Source of the DNA: Halichoerus grypus
Taxonomy: Eukaryota; Chordata; Mammalia; Carnivora; Phocidae
Length of the DNA stretch: 64,000 bases
Direction: 5' to 3'
Assembly (NCBI RefSeq): GCF_964656455.1
Contig: NC_135714.1
Coordinates: 63,885,850-63,949,849, forward strand
A program made the position numbers and the translations under genes. Within the stretch, counting starts at the first letter, position 1; each line of letters opens with the position of its first letter. The notes under the pieces were generated by a model. It saw nothing but the letters and a program-made list of their open reading frames with translations. It searched no databases and was not told the DNA's origin. This document shows positions 12,197 through 24,777 of this stretch, piece after piece.

Positions 12197-12876
12197 AATA
12201 GAGAGGGTAAAAAAAAATCACAAATGGAAAAACTAAATTACTAGTGAAATTATCTGTGTTGAGGTGATTTAAATAAAAGCTCTTCTTCCAAACTAAATAT
12301 CCCTTTTTTTAACCAGCCATCATTATGGTTTATTGCCATACCAAAGATCATGACAAAATAGATGTTAACAGGACCTGGATACAAATAAAAGCACGAATAT
12401 TTTCTAGTCCAAGGTATGCCTTATTGAGCCATGTTCCTTCTGCTCTTTAATACTGATATTTAAATACCATAGGAATTAATCAAAATCTCACTTTGGAACT
12501 CACGTGTGTGTATATGTGTGTATGTGCATGTGTAAATGTAATACTCTAAAGTTTGAAATAATGATTGTAGCTCTGATTTTTTAAAGGGCTCTAGCAATAG
12601 TTCTCATACCCATCCAGATAAATATTTATAGGGCCTTTTAATCAATATTTAAGAAACAAGATAAAGCAGATGTTAGCATTTTCAACCTACTAAGAGTATA
12701 TTATGTATAGTTATAGTACTAATCAGAGTGGTTTGCCTAGAGCTTACTATTTCATATTCACTCTGTACATCAAAAAAAAAAAAAAGAGGCAGTAAAATAA
12801 TTAATGTATATTTGTCACCATTTCCTAATGATTTGTAGCTAACATGTTTTTAAAATGTTTTTAATGAAGTACTTAC

Positions 12877-12946
12877 TCTCCAACTTTATTCAGGGCAGGT
12901 GCAGGACAAAGCATAGAATTAACGTCCACACTTACTGGATTAACAC
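12877..12946 (-). CDS. ANTXR2: ANTXR2 exon 10: Ig-like domain
   Basis: A 70-nt exon completing S266, coding residues 267-288 (VNPVSVDVNSMLCPAPALNK and onward) and two bases of E289. C279 is the expected disulfide partner of C255. The acceptor is TTTTCTAG|GTGTT and the donor GTTGGAGA|GTAAGT. Phases fit both neighbours. Confidence 0.95.
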
Positions 12947-13179
12947 CTAGAAAATAAAACGCCACTGAATTAATACAGAGCTTTACGTATCTCACACGGT
13001 TTCATTAATACTATGAGAAACATAACAGCAATCAGGGGTCAATGGTGAAACATTAGTTATATTAGCATGAAAAACTAAATAGATTCTCATCTAAAAAGAG
13101 AAGGAAAAGAAAACGAAAAAATAGAGATCATAAGCCTCACTGACATACAGTTTTGGTAAATTATAAGTTGTGGGGTTTT

Positions 13180-13384
13180 TTTGTTTGTTTTTTTTAAAGA
13201 TTTTATTTATTTATTTGACAGAGAGAGACACAGCGAGAGAGGGAACACAAGCAGGGGGAGGGGGAGAGGGAGAAGCAGGCCTCCCGCCAAGCAGGGAGCC
13301 CGATGTGGGGCTCGATCCCAGGACCCTGGGATCATAACCTGAGCTGAAGGCAGATGCTTAATGACTGAGCCACCCAGGCGCCCC
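13180..13384 (-). mobile_element. Carnivore SINE
   Basis: Reverse copy from TTTTTTTTAAAGATTTTATT to CCACCCAGGCGCCC. The flanking duplication is unclear because both sides are T-rich. Confidence 0.93.
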
Positions 13385-14619
13385 TATGGTTTTTTATTAG
13401 ACTAAATTCACAAACATTTGTAGATATTATAAAATTATCATCTTTTCCATCTCCATTTTTCAAATATCTTAGGCTCTGAAGGATAAATGATATATATTTT
13501 AAAAGCAGAATTTAAAAACAATAGAGAAAAGATGAATATCCAAGGAAGAATGAATTTATTTCAAGAGTTTAATAAGAGAGTTGTATCTTACAATAAATAA
13601 ATAAATTTCATAAAACTAAATGCTTAAATTGCCCTAATAATTTTAATAACATATGGGAAAAGAAAATCTGGCCTATTAACTATTCAGGAAAGTTATACAA
13701 TCAAATGGATAATCCCAGAATGTGAGGGATGAAAATACAATCTGACTCCACTTATTTCTTTAGTGACTTACTTTAATAAACTTCATCTTACGTAGCAAAG
13801 GAAAAAATATGTTTATACTATAATCGAATATGTACACAAAGGGAGTCAGGTAAAGCTAACCTTTAGATTCAGATGAATAAAAATAAAATTATTTTGTCCT
13901 CTTCAACTGTGGAATCTACTATGAAGATTTTGGTACAAATTCTATTGTCTTGCCTTACCAAAATGATGATTCTAACAGGAAAGAGAGGACTTAATCATGA
14001 CATTTTCCATGCTGAGATCCTCAGCACGTTAATCCAACAAACACACACTGAACAGTTGCTGTGGGCATAGCCAAAGCTCTGCTATTGGAGTGTTTAGTAC
14101 CATCAGAAAAACAGCAAAACTGTACGTGAACCTCTCAAAAAATAACTCTACCAGAGTTCACAGAGTTATAGCTTCTGCCTTACGGATGAAAATTTTAGAA
14201 GCCAATATAATCATCGATGAGGAAAAAATGTCTTAAAAGAGACCCAAAATGCTCAGAACATTAAGATCTATTGAAGGAGTTTTTTGCAGAATGAAGATAA
14301 AAACATATTCATCTGCTGTTTTGAAAGCCACATTAGGGAAAATAAAACCTAACTGCATAAACACAATAATTAGCAACAAACAGGGCTAAGCGGGCATTGA
14401 AGATCAAAATATGTGAAGTATCTAAAAATATAAAATACATAAAATATCCATAAGACAAAAAGCCTTTGTCCAGGAGCTGATTGGAAAATTATTGGGAAAC
14501 TAGATAAAGAAAACGAGTGAGAATAAAATAAGGCAATAAGCAGTAGAATAGTCCAAGAGAGTTAGATTTTCAGGTAAGAGTGATAATAAATAAATCTGGA
14601 GAAAGAGGCAATTAAATCG

Positions 14620-14790
14620 AGCAGATGATGTCGTCCACACAGAGTGCAGTCAGGAAAACTGGGTTCGACTCTCAGCTCTGCCCTTTACTGACTGTGTCAC
14701 CACAGGCAAATTATTTTACTCTTTCAGCCATTAGACCATTATCTGTAAAATGAGGCCTCTTAGGCTAGGGTTCGGCATTTCTTAAGTTAT
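14620..14790 (+). mobile_element. MIR-like ancient SINE
   Basis: Forward MIR pattern: AACTGGGTTCGACTCTCAGC, CTGCCCTTTACTGACTGTGT and CATTATCTGTAAAATGAG. Confidence 0.75.
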
Positions 14791-14977
14791 AAACAAAGGT
14801 TGTAATCATTAAATAACAAAAATAATTATTACTATTTGTACTATCACTGGACTTCACTTCTTTCTCCCGTGATTAAAAAATATAGCATGGTTGATTTCAG
14901 TTGAAAAGAAGAGAAAACACTTGATGTTTATATGCTATGCAGATATTCAAGCCACAATGAGATTATGGGGAACCTAC

Positions 14978-15076
14978 TCTTTGTGTATGTTTCATTCACA
15001 GTGTAGGTACAGAGAACACTCCCATCCCGACTGCCCAAGTTGAATCCTCTTCCAGACAAAACAATCTGAAATTCAT
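14978..15076 (-). CDS. ANTXR2: ANTXR2 exon 9: Ig-like domain with N-glycosylation sequon
   Basis: A 99-nt exon coding most of D233, residues 234-265 and one base of S266. The translation begins [11 protein letters not shown] and includes C255 and the sequon N260-E-T, a glycosylation site in the family. The acceptor is CTTCTTCTAG|ATGAA and the donor ACAAAGA|GTAGGT. About 320 nt upstream on the transcript is a long pyrimidine-only microsatellite (genomic 15,397-15,543). Confidence 0.96.
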
Positions 15077-15396
15077 CTAGAAGAAGAAAAATAAACATTT
15101 TAATCCCTGCTTTACAAAAGAAAGACATAACTTAAAAGTGTCAAGGTGCACAGAATGAATTTCTTCATAGTATTCAGCTCACTAGTAACAACGAAGACAT
15201 TGCTTTATTTCCGACTCTCTTTCTTGGACCCTTTAGTGAAATTCAGGGAAGATAGCATTTATTGCCACATAGGAAGGCATTATTTTATTTTTTAAGCAAA
15301 GTGTTTTCTAACAGTAACCAAGATATTAGAATTGAAACCTAACAGTTATTCCCACATACCACAGAAATTTCCCCTCACTCCATCTTCTCTGTCCCC

Positions 15397-15466
15397 AGAG
15401 AAGGAAGGAAGGAAGGAAGAAAAGAGAGAGGGAGAGAGGAAAGAAAGGAAAGAAAGAAAGAAAGAA

Positions 15467-15518
<52 letters not shown>

Positions 15519-15543
15519 AAAAGAAAAAGAAAGAAAGAAAAAT
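15397..15543. repeat. Long (GAAA)/(GGAA) purine microsatellite
   Basis: Nearly 150 nt of uninterrupted purines: GGAA units, a GA-rich middle, then about twenty-five GAAA units with small interruptions. The Lys/Glu-rich open frame through it is a repeat artefact. Confidence 0.97.
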
Positions 15544-16149
15544 TTCCCCAAATTCTATCCTCAGGAAAACACATCAGGAAAGAAGCTTCTTTGTTTTTCT
15601 CTACTCTCAGGTATTAAGGTATGGGAATGTAAAGAAAATTATTCACGTTCTTTGTTTCTTAGAACTGTCATATGTTGTATTTTCTTTAATCTCTGACACC
15701 CCATACGGAGTTCTTTAATGGCTTCTTGACATTACTAATCCCGGTTTCATTCTCTCTTGCATACGAACTTATAACTCACCAGACGTCATGCATTTTGGAC
15801 TATTAACAATCTATGGCCAGTCACTAAAGAAAGTTTATTCAACTTATTGCTCAGGACTCTATATAGGAGGAGCAGTCACTAAATGTTAGAGAGTAAAATA
15901 CAATGCAAGGCAAACAGGGTAACTGATCAAATATCTTGATCGGCATTTAACTGTTTGCTGTTTAGCTATAAGATGGTATATTAACTATTTTAACAGTGAT
16001 TAACTCTCAGTCTTCTCAGACAATCTCCTATCTACCATAATCTAACATGTATATAGTAATTTATTGAGGAAGAAAATATTGCTATGCCACTCTTCATTAA
16101 GTATATTATAAAAGGAATTTCACTTATAAAGTGCAGGTAAAACGTAAAA

Positions 16150-16330
16150 TGTGACTCAGTGAAAAGAACATGGCTTTAGAGTCGGACAGACAAGAGTCAA
16201 ATAGGACAATTCCTAAAGCAAGTACTGAACCACTCAGCCTCAGTTTCATCATCTGTGAACCAGGGATTATAAAACTGTCAAATAGTGTTGTTATGAAGAT
16301 TAGGTAAAATCATAAAGGCAAAGGGATGCT
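16150..16330 (+). mobile_element. MIR-like ancient SINE
   Basis: Forward pattern: CATGGCTTTAGAGTCGGACA, CTCAGCCTCAGTTTCATCAT and a TTGTTATGAAGATTAGGTAAAATC end. Confidence 0.7.
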
Positions 16331-17068
16331 CTGGGATGTTCAAATGCACTATTCCTCTTAAACATCTCAATGACCATTAAATAGGGAGTCTACAAGATAC
16401 AGAACTTAAGACCATCTCCAGCAGTTGAGAGGCTCTGTGGGAAATTACACAGCACATTTCCTCTTCCACTAGACCCAATATTCTTCCTTTTCTAGATTAA
16501 AATGAACTCCAGGTCAGCCTTGAAGAAGAAACAGAATAGGCCAGAGAGTATCACATTCTCCTTGGGTAAGGATGGCTTGGGAAGGGCTAAAACCTGAGTT
16601 TGTTCTTAGGGCCAACTAATGAAGCCAGCTGCTTCTTCCCTGCCATCCGCCCATCCATCACCTCCGTACGTGCCCTGAGCTGGTGGGAACTGTACTTTGG
16701 CCAGGTCATCAAGGCACAGAGCTCAAAGTCCACAAATACATGACTGTTTGTATAATCAGAAAAAAGAAAGAATCTCATATTTTATTTTACTTGTCATAGG
16801 AAAGGTCTCAAACATGAACTAAATATACAGAAAATTCTAAAAGCCTGTCACACAATATGTTCATTATTTAAAATAACACTCCAATCTTAAAAAATTTGAA
16901 TTTAAAATAGAAATATTTCAAGGAATTATTTAAAAATTCTTACAGAAAAGGATGCCAAAAAAGTTAATTTTGTTATTCTCTTTCCAACATGAGTTTCAAA
17001 TCATATAATCTAACGAGGGGGAAAAAATACAATTTCTTACATGGTATTTTTAAATTCTAACCACTTAC

Positions 17069-17129
17069 CCCCTACACAGACACTTGAAGGCCGCAATTCC
17101 AGGATTTCAGTGCATGACCGATCTAGTAT
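17069..17129 (-). CDS. ANTXR2: ANTXR2 exon 8: junction of vWA and Ig-like domains
   Basis: A 61-nt exon coding residues 213-232 (ILDRSCTEILELRPSSVCVG) and one base of codon 233. It carries C218, the family partner of C39 that closes the vWA domain, and C230 at the start of the Ig-like domain. The acceptor is CTTTTTAG|ATACTA and the donor GTAGGGG|GTAAGT. Residues 215-216 are Asp-Arg, where I recall Ala-Gln in human, so the linker is more divergent than the flanking domains. Confidence 0.95.
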
Positions 17130-19102
17130 CTAAAAAGGAAAAAAGAAGACCAAGATAGAGAACTAAATTCTAACATGTAAAGTGAATTATAAGATTGCTA
17201 ATAATCTTAAAGTCTTCCCCTTAACTTCAATAGATGGCAGAGAAAACCTATTAACTATCATATATACAGCTATCAGGCTCTTAGAAAATTTCCATGCTGT
17301 TCTTCAGTATATATTCCAAGTCTGCATTCTGTAGGAATCCTTATTTGATTAGAGTAAATACAGATAAGCACAGATAAAGTGGATGTTAACCTCAGCGTCT
17401 GGTAGCCATGAACACAAAGACAACTAAACTTTCTCGGTAGCCATAAAAATCTATGCTGACTTTCCCTATTAGGCAAAAACAAGAGAGCAAATCAGAACTC
17501 CTGCTCAATTATGCTAACTTAGTATGTTTTTTATTAAGAGGTTCAATACAATATCAATAAATAAACACTTCTTTATTTGACTGTGGCATTTCTATTCGAT
17601 GTCTCAGCCTCAATTCCCACAGATGCTAATCCTCCTTATATGCACCAAACGTTACACTTGCAGAACACAGGCTCCTTGTATGAGCCAAATATTATCCTCA
17701 AAAACACAGACTCTGCACTCCAGCGTTCCCAGAGCACAGGAACAGAATGGCTCTTCTTAGCTTGTTCCGAGAAACAGAAACCACCATACAAGGCACAAGG
17801 CTACAAGTGAAAAACAACAATGATGAAATAAGCTGCTCCTAATGGACACAACAATCCCGTCTTTATTTTTAGAACTGCTCTGCACTACATTATCAAATTC
17901 AGACAAATTCCAGATGATCTTTGGACGACATTCCTTTCTTGACAGAGTTGAAGACAGATGATGTACGGTGGGCTCTAGCATCTCCTGCTCATAACTGGAA
18001 CAGGAAGGAAGGAAACAGAAACGCTTTCCGTGCTTTCTTTAATAACAGTAGAAGGATAAATTGTCAGCCTCTAAAACCCAGCTGGGAATGTTTGCTGCTG
18101 AATATGCCTCACTGAGAAGGGGAATCATTCGTACTTTTTAAGATCACTTCCCAGTAAATCCACTTTTCACAAAGCAATTGAAGCTTTAGTGATTGGGAAA
18201 CAAATATAGTAAAATTTTATGTCTGAGAAATTCTGGATGAGGTCTATTTAAACTCAGAAATGACCAGAGATTGATTCCATAGTCACCCAAAGACCTTTCA
18301 GTGCCCAAAGACCTCCTCTTAGTCTGCTATTTTATCTCCTATAATCAATACTCACTCCTCTCGGGACTATGTACTGTTGTTCAATTAAGAATTGGGGAAA
18401 GAACTGAGGACCATTGCCATTGTGTGTCACCTCTTGGAGGGGAAGTATCTCAAATCAGTAACATCCTTAAATATTTTAACACTATACAGGTAACAAGGCT
18501 CTGAAGGGAACAGAACAAGAATGTTTTGCTAAAGGAATATGGAGCTAAAAAGGTTCCAACTAACAAAAATGGAGCATTATAGCTTTGGCTTTGGCCGATC
18601 TGAGATAAAAGGAGAACAGTGAGCCATGCAAACGGAAGGGTCAAAGGAAAATACAAAGCCTCCACACCTATTTTACTTGCCAGCAAGTCTGAAGGAATTT
18701 ATTTTAAAAGATCCCATTAAGAAGGCTCCTATGAAGGAACATCTTTCAGTTCACAATTTCTTTATTAGTTATTTTAGGCACACCTCTAGCGGCATTACTG
18801 AGAAATGTTTCAAGCATCAGGAAAAATTATGAGAGGTTTAAAGATTGAATCCGTTGGAAATCGCAACTGTTTTTTAAAGATTCCTTAGAATAAGGTACAT
18901 GAAGAAATTACAAGATTTTCCAAAGGCTATGTCAAAGAAGATGCGACCCAGAATGACCTGTGTGAATTTCTAAAATTGTACTGGTTGCTCTCTCTCCTAC
19001 CATAATTAAATCAGATCTCAAAATATTTAAGACACATGTGTGTATCTTGTCTTCCTCTTTTAATTTGACGTAATCCATTGAATAGTTTTAAAATGATAGT
19101 TC

Positions 19103-19276
19103 AAGGGGTGCCTGGGTGGCTCAGTGGGTTAAGCGTTCCACTCATGATTTTAGCTCAGGTCATGATCTTAAGGTGGTGAGATCGAGCCCCGCATTGGGCT
19201 CCTTGTGGGCGTGGAGCCTGCTTGAGATTCTCTCTCCCTCTGCCACTCTCTTCCTCCTAATCTCCCTCTCTAAATA

Positions 19277-19319
<43 letters not shown>

Positions 19320-19334
19320 AAAAAATCAAAAAAT
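19103..19334 (+). mobile_element. Carnivore SINE with (AAAT)n tail
   Basis: Forward copy of an older head type (CATGATTTTAGCTCAGG) with a tail of about fourteen AAAT units. Exact duplication AAAATGATAGTTC at 19,090-19,102 and 19,335-19,347. Confidence 0.95.
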
Positions 19335-20340
19335 AAAATGATAGTTCCAACAGTAAGATCGAATGATCAGTTCTTATGGTGTTCTCCTGAAGGACTGTTG
19401 TTGCTATACATTTCTGAAGCCAGACCCTGTTTATCCCCGTAAGGTATTTTGATTTTAAAGAAAAGGTTCAAGATGATTTAGAAATTTATTTTCTATTCAA
19501 GTCTGAGATTAAAGAAATCAAGTTACGTTAAGCAGAAACTAAGAATAGCTGAAGATTGGTTATATATTGCAGTGAATTGTATAATATACATTGATACCTC
19601 AGAATACATTTACATTAGTTTAATATTTGTACTTTTTTTAATAAAATGAATTTTATAGAAATGATATTACTGAATGGAAAAGTGACTCGAGGAACACATT
19701 CATTGAAAGGCAAGCAGTTTAGACCATGAGTCAAAAAGTGGCATCACCATCTGAAGGAATCCAGTTGAATTCCCCACAGGACATTACTTGCCCTTCTCTA
19801 AAGTTTGTAGTGATTTTTTTTTTTTTTTAATTTCTTTGGACCTTATGTTAAATTAGTTGGGTATATGAATCACCTCCTCTATTAGAAGACAAACTTTGTG
19901 AGTATAAAAAGAGGATATTATACTGTACAATAATCTTGGGACCAGCACAGGGTTCTGTACACACAGTACGACCAATAAATGTTTAGGGAATATAGACTGC
20001 ATGAATTAATGAGAATATTAAAAATATCTACCTACTAAGCAAGTCAACAACCATATTATGACTAAGATAAGGCAGAATAAAGTTAATTTATGTGAAAAAG
20101 CATCTAGCCCTCCAATAAACTGTGAATGCCAGAAATCCAGAAACCCATAATGTGAAACGAAGTTCACCCAAACCACTTCCAAATGAAAAACAATCAAAGA
20201 GAGGGAAAGAGAATGTGGTGGGGAAAGAAGAGAGAAAAGAAAGTGTGTGCATTTTTAAAAAAATAAAATTTGTCCTAAATTTGGTTTTTCCATCTAGAGT
20301 TTACCATCTAGAGTCCCTATATTAAGAAAATAACTGGAAG

Positions 20341-20531
20341 GGGCGCCTGGGTGGCTCAGTTGGTTAAGCGACTGCCTTCGGCTCAGGTCATGATCCTGGA
20401 GTCCCTGGATCGAGTCCCGCATCGGGCTCCCTGCTCGGCAGGGAGTCTGTTTCTCCCTCTGACCCTCCCCCCTCTCTCTCGTTCTCTATCTCTCAAATAA
20501 ATAAGTAAAATCTTTAAAAAAAAAAAAAAAA
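20341..20531 (+). mobile_element. Carnivore SINE, young copy
   Basis: Forward copy with exact 17-bp duplication AAGAAAATAACTGGAAG at 20,324-20,340 and 20,532-20,548. Confidence 0.96.
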
Positions 20532-21419
20532 AAGAAAATAACTGGAAGTCAAAATAATTCAATGTTTGTATGCAGATAGTTTCCATCATTAAATTTTTTA
20601 AACAATCAGTTCCATAAACATGAAACAGTGTATAATCTATTCTTAGTACAAGCAATTGCGCACAAGTTCAAATGTTCAAGATATCAAAATAGGTCTATTA
20701 TATTAAAATTGTCATCACTAAATGACAAGTGAAAGAGAGGACAAATATTTTAAACACTCTAGTTAATTTTTACTAAATTAAATACTGTTACTGATTGATT
20801 GAACATTGGATCAGGTGTCCCATCTACAATAATTGACGCATTATCTTTCATACTCTGCACTTCCATCATTGTACAACAGAGCATCTTGTAAGGATGTTTC
20901 TTCAAATATGTGTTGCCATCTGTCTTCATTATATCTCAATAGAAACAGAAAATAGTTTCCTCTAAAGGTCGGCCTTGGTTGACATCAGAGAGAGCTAATA
21001 GCACCATAGACCAAATTTAAAGACAAGCCAAATGCTATTAATAAAACCAGGGCACTTTAAGCCATGCACACACTAGATGCAAAATTGCATCATTTGAGAT
21101 TCTGAAGTTCATTTATATATATATATAAATTGGCAAAGAACTTGATGCTCACCATGGAAAAAAAGTATACTACTGAAGCATCTGTTCACTCACAAGCATC
21201 TGTTCACTCAAAAAGTAATATTAGTGTTAAGGAATAATTACAAATGAAAATAACAGGTACATTATTACTTACTCCCTACTTTTAAGTCCTCAAATATTAA
21301 TATGGATAACAAAAGTCAAATTTACTAAAAGTCAAACTTCCTAAATTTAGTACAAATATCAGGAGTCAAAAATTCAAAAGAATTTCTAACAATGGTAATA
21401 ATAATTATAATTTGTTGGG

Positions 21420-21560
21420 AACTTATTATGTTCCAGGAACTATGCTAAGCGCTTCACCTGAATTTCTTCAGTTAATCCTCTCAAGTCTTATGAATACATA
21501 CTATTTTTATCCCCACTTTATAGATGAGAAAACTGAGGTTTTAGAGAGGTCTTTTTAATT
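21420..21560 (-). mobile_element. MIR-like ancient SINE
   Basis: Well-preserved reverse MIR: TTATGTTCCAGGAACTATGC, TAAGCGCTTCACC, and TAGATGAGAAAACTGAGG. Confidence 0.8.
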
Positions 21561-21871
21561 TTAGTTTTTGAAATAAGAACGATTCGTTTTTAAGTAGCAG
21601 AGTCAGATCTCCTCAAGTTTGATTGACTCTAAAGCCTGTTCTACCCAGTGCACTCTGCTACCCTCCAGGCTTGTGATAGACAGTCTACCATTACAAAATC
21701 TAGTATCTAACAAACTAGTGAAAATTTATCTGCCTGTTTTGCCTGAATTCCTTTTATACTATCAAAACACTCTAAAATCTATCTTATTTCTTATCTTCAA
21801 AAGTATGTCACTAAGCTTTCACCTACATTTGTGGGGGTTTTTATAGATTTGTTTTAAAATTCCCAATTCCA

Positions 21872-22005
21872 AGGCACCTGGGTGGCTCAGTCGGTTGAGC
21901 GTCCGACTCTTGATCTCAGCTCAGGTCTTGGTCTCAGGGTAGTGAGTTCAAGCCCCGCACTGGGCTCCACGCTGGCTGTGGAGCCTACTTCAAAAAAAAA
22001 AAAAA
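21872..22005 (+). mobile_element. Short carnivore SINE
   Basis: Head followed by a short body and poly-A, without the CT-rich segment. Exact 16-bp duplication AAAATTCCCAATTCCA at 21,856-21,871 and 22,006-22,021. Confidence 0.95.
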
Positions 22006-22882
22006 AAAATTCCCAATTCCACTGATTTGAAGAAGTCGACATTTTAGATCATCTTATGAATTAGTAACATACAGAATATGCAAATGATTAGGGCCCTCTC
22101 TCTTTTGATTAATTTTTCCTCTATTGTCTTATTTTAGTATGGCTTTCTAACTCGGATTTGTTTTGTACAGATAAAACACTTGTACTTTTCACTTCTCAGA
22201 ATAATCCAGAACCTACAAGACAAGAGAGGCTATATTACAGCAACAAGAGGTCCTAACTCTGGTTTGGGGGCACAGCAAGCACTTGGAAAAAGAAAATCAA
22301 ACTGGGCTTAGAAAAACTAATTTGTTATCTAACACATTTTCTTTCATAAAAGCAATGATGTCAATGGCATTTAAGGGCATTTAGGTTTCATAAATTTCTA
22401 GAACTTGCCTGAATCCTAGGAACAGAAAGGATATTCAGAACCAGGAGGCAGAAGGTTGGGGATTTTTTTGTTTCATTTTCTTTTGTTTTTCTCCATCTTT
22501 TTTGGACATGGAACAGACTTTAGGTGAATTTCTGATACAGAATGAGTTAGTCTTTCTCTCTCCCTCACTCATTGTCTCACCTAGGTTGCTAGACACACAC
22601 AGACACTCCTTTTCTAAACACAATCATTATCCAGGTTTTCTATTACCCAAAATATTCCATTTCAATGTGGCTGTTCTCATCTTATGAACTCATTCATACT
22701 AATATATGAATGCAAATATATGAAATGATGACCCTTCAAACAACCTAGATAGGGTTATACCCTGAAGAGAAATTTTTTAAACCAGGAAAATCCTTATGCA
22801 TGGAAATTCTGACAGCATAACCATTTAATAAAGCAATAAATGCAAGCAGAATGAGGGAAAATGTTTTCTAAAATGGGATGCC

Positions 22883-23091
22883 TAGGGGCACCTGGGTAGC
22901 TCAGTTGGTTAGGCGTCTGCCTTTGGCTCAGGTCATGATCCCAAGGTCCTGGGATCGAGCCCCGCATCGGACTCCCTGCTCCGCGGGAAGCCTGCTTCTC
23001 CCTCTCCCACTCTGCCCGCTTGTATTCCCTCTCTCGCTGTCTCTCTCTCTCTGTCAAATAGATAAATAAAATCTTAAAAAAAAATTTTTTT
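22883..23091 (+). mobile_element. Carnivore SINE, young copy
   Basis: Forward copy with duplication AAATGGGATGCC at 22,871-22,882 and 23,092-23,103. The A tail is followed by a short T run. Confidence 0.95.
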
Positions 23092-23562
23092 AAATGGGAT
23101 GCCCACATTGGAAAATGAGGTCTGCTTATATGTCTGCCTGATGGAGGTCTGTTCCCTTGCAGTTCTTTTCTTGGTTTCTTTCCCTCTTAGGTATGTTTGT
23201 GAACCACAGACTCTCTAAAAACTTTTTAACCTACAGTTGCACCCACAAGGCACAGGTTGGGTAGGAGATGAGGTGTGAACTCCAGGAGAGAGAGGTCTAG
23301 GCAGAGTAGCTGTTGGTATACACAAGACCATCTGCAAGACTTGTGTTTATAAGCCAGTTCAAATCTATAATAGAAAAGAAGTTAAAATACATAGAATTCT
23401 AAATTCTAGTACTTTGTATAAAAATTCTACACTCCAACATGTTGCCCCAAACTGTGAATTAAATGCCTAAAGATGGCTTTATATATTTAATCTCTATAAT
23501 CACAGTCACTGTCCTTTCTCATTAACAAAACATTCTGTCCTATTTAAAATGTATTTGCCTTG

Positions 23563-23773
23563 GGGCGCCTAGGTGCCTCAGTCAGTGAAGCCTCAGACTC
23601 TCGCTTTCCTCTCAAGTCGTGATCTTAGTGTCGTGGGATTGAGCCCTAACCCGAGCCCTGCATACAGCTCTGTGCTCAGCACTGAGTATACTTGGGATTC
23701 TCTCCCTTTCCCTCTCTCTACCCCTCTGCTCCTCTCCCACGCACATGTGCACACACACTTTCTCTCTCTCAAA

Positions 23774-23808
<35 letters not shown>

Positions 23809-23839
23809 ATATCTTAAAAAAAATAAAATAAAAAATAAC
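23563..23839 (+). mobile_element. Carnivore SINE, old copy with (AAAT)n tail
   Basis: Diverged head (GGCGCCTAGGTGCCTCAG), CA-rich middle and an expanded AAAT tail at about 23,770-23,811. Duplication ATGTATTTGCCTTG at 23,549-23,562, one mismatch at 23,840-23,853. Confidence 0.92.
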
Positions 23840-24591
23840 ATGTATTTGTCTTGACTGCTTCCTTTTAAACATATGATAACAAGCCTGCCCTGTATTATGA
23901 TAATAAAGTAAAGCCCAAATATTAACCCTTTTCCAAGTTGTTTGCGATAAAACTACAAGTGGAACGACAGCATTCACTCATACAAATTATAATTATTTTC
24001 TATTGCTTCGCGTCCAATTTTAATTCACTATTTGTGCAATTCTGATCACCCAAATACTCTCATTAGTTCGGGGTACATTGCAAATACTAATTTCATGGAA
24101 TTTCTCTATTTGCCAAGGGAGGGGGATAGAATAAGATAAGGTTATTTTTGCCTCCCTCTAGGTTAGTTTTCGGTTAGCAGTAAGACCAGATGTAGCCTTA
24201 GGACCTGACCTTGTGCTTCCTGGCCTCTCTGAGATTATAGATGTTTGGCAGAAGATCAAAGTAGAGCCCATTGTGCTGTCCCTTCTCTGCAGAGGGACTT
24301 GAATGAAGTATCAGAATGGTGCTTCATTCCGACTACTCCAGGCATGTTCCAAATTAATTGGGATTGAGCCTACATCTAGTGTCATGTGGTCAGGTTGCAG
24401 GATTTCACTCTAGGCCAAATTTATATACAAAGTAACAAGGGGCAGACATGCACTCTGGAGCCTGAATTGGCAGTTTGTAGGAGTGGAGGCGAGAATGATT
24501 GCTAAGTCAGACACAACTCTTAAGAATCCTATTCTTACACTCCTATGCTTACAAAGCAATTTATCTTGCTTCCCTATAAAGTCACAATCAG

Positions 24592-24777
24592 GGCACCTGG
24601 GTGGCTCAGATGGTTAAGCGTCTGCCTTCAGCTCAGGTCATGATCCCAGGGTCCTGGGATCGAGTCCCGCATCGGGCTCCCTGCTCCGTGGGAGCCTGCT
24701 TCTCCCTCTGCCCCTCTCTCTCACTCTCTCTCTGTCTCTCATGAATAAATAAATAAAATCTTTAAAAAAATAAATAA
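24592..24777 (+). mobile_element. Carnivore SINE
   Basis: Forward copy with the CTCATGAATAAATAAATAAA tail variant. Duplication ATAAAGTCACAATCAG at 24,576-24,591, two mismatches at 24,778-24,793. Confidence 0.94.

Larger units (their letters stand above)
458..12876 (-). other. ANTXR2 intron 10
   Basis: A 12.4-kb intron rich in mobile DNA: nine carnivore SINEs, MIRs near 2.5, 3.7 and 4.7 kb, and L2-like DNA at 5.3-6.5 and 11.3-11.8 kb, plus simple repeats and a C-rich run at 11.2 kb. The stretches 6,750-8,190, 8,430-9,600 and 9,890-10,700 hold nothing I recognise. Confidence 0.8.
12947..14977 (-). other. ANTXR2 intron 9
   Basis: A 2.0-kb intron holding one SINE (13,180-13,384) and a MIR-like segment (14,620-14,790). 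The rest, 13,400-14,600, shows nothing recognised. Confidence 0.8.
15077..17068 (-). other. ANTXR2 intron 8
   Basis: A 2.0-kb intron with a long purine microsatellite at 15,397-15,543 and a MIR-like segment at 16,150-16,330. No other element was recognised. Confidence 0.8.

Noticed and set aside
15332..15718. 128-codon Lys/Glu-rich frame and its Phe/Ser-rich opposite
   Set aside because: Both are translations of the GAAA microsatellite.
23612..23977. 121-codon minus-strand frame with a YLFIYLFI stretch
   Set aside because: It is the reverse of a SINE AAAT tail and body.
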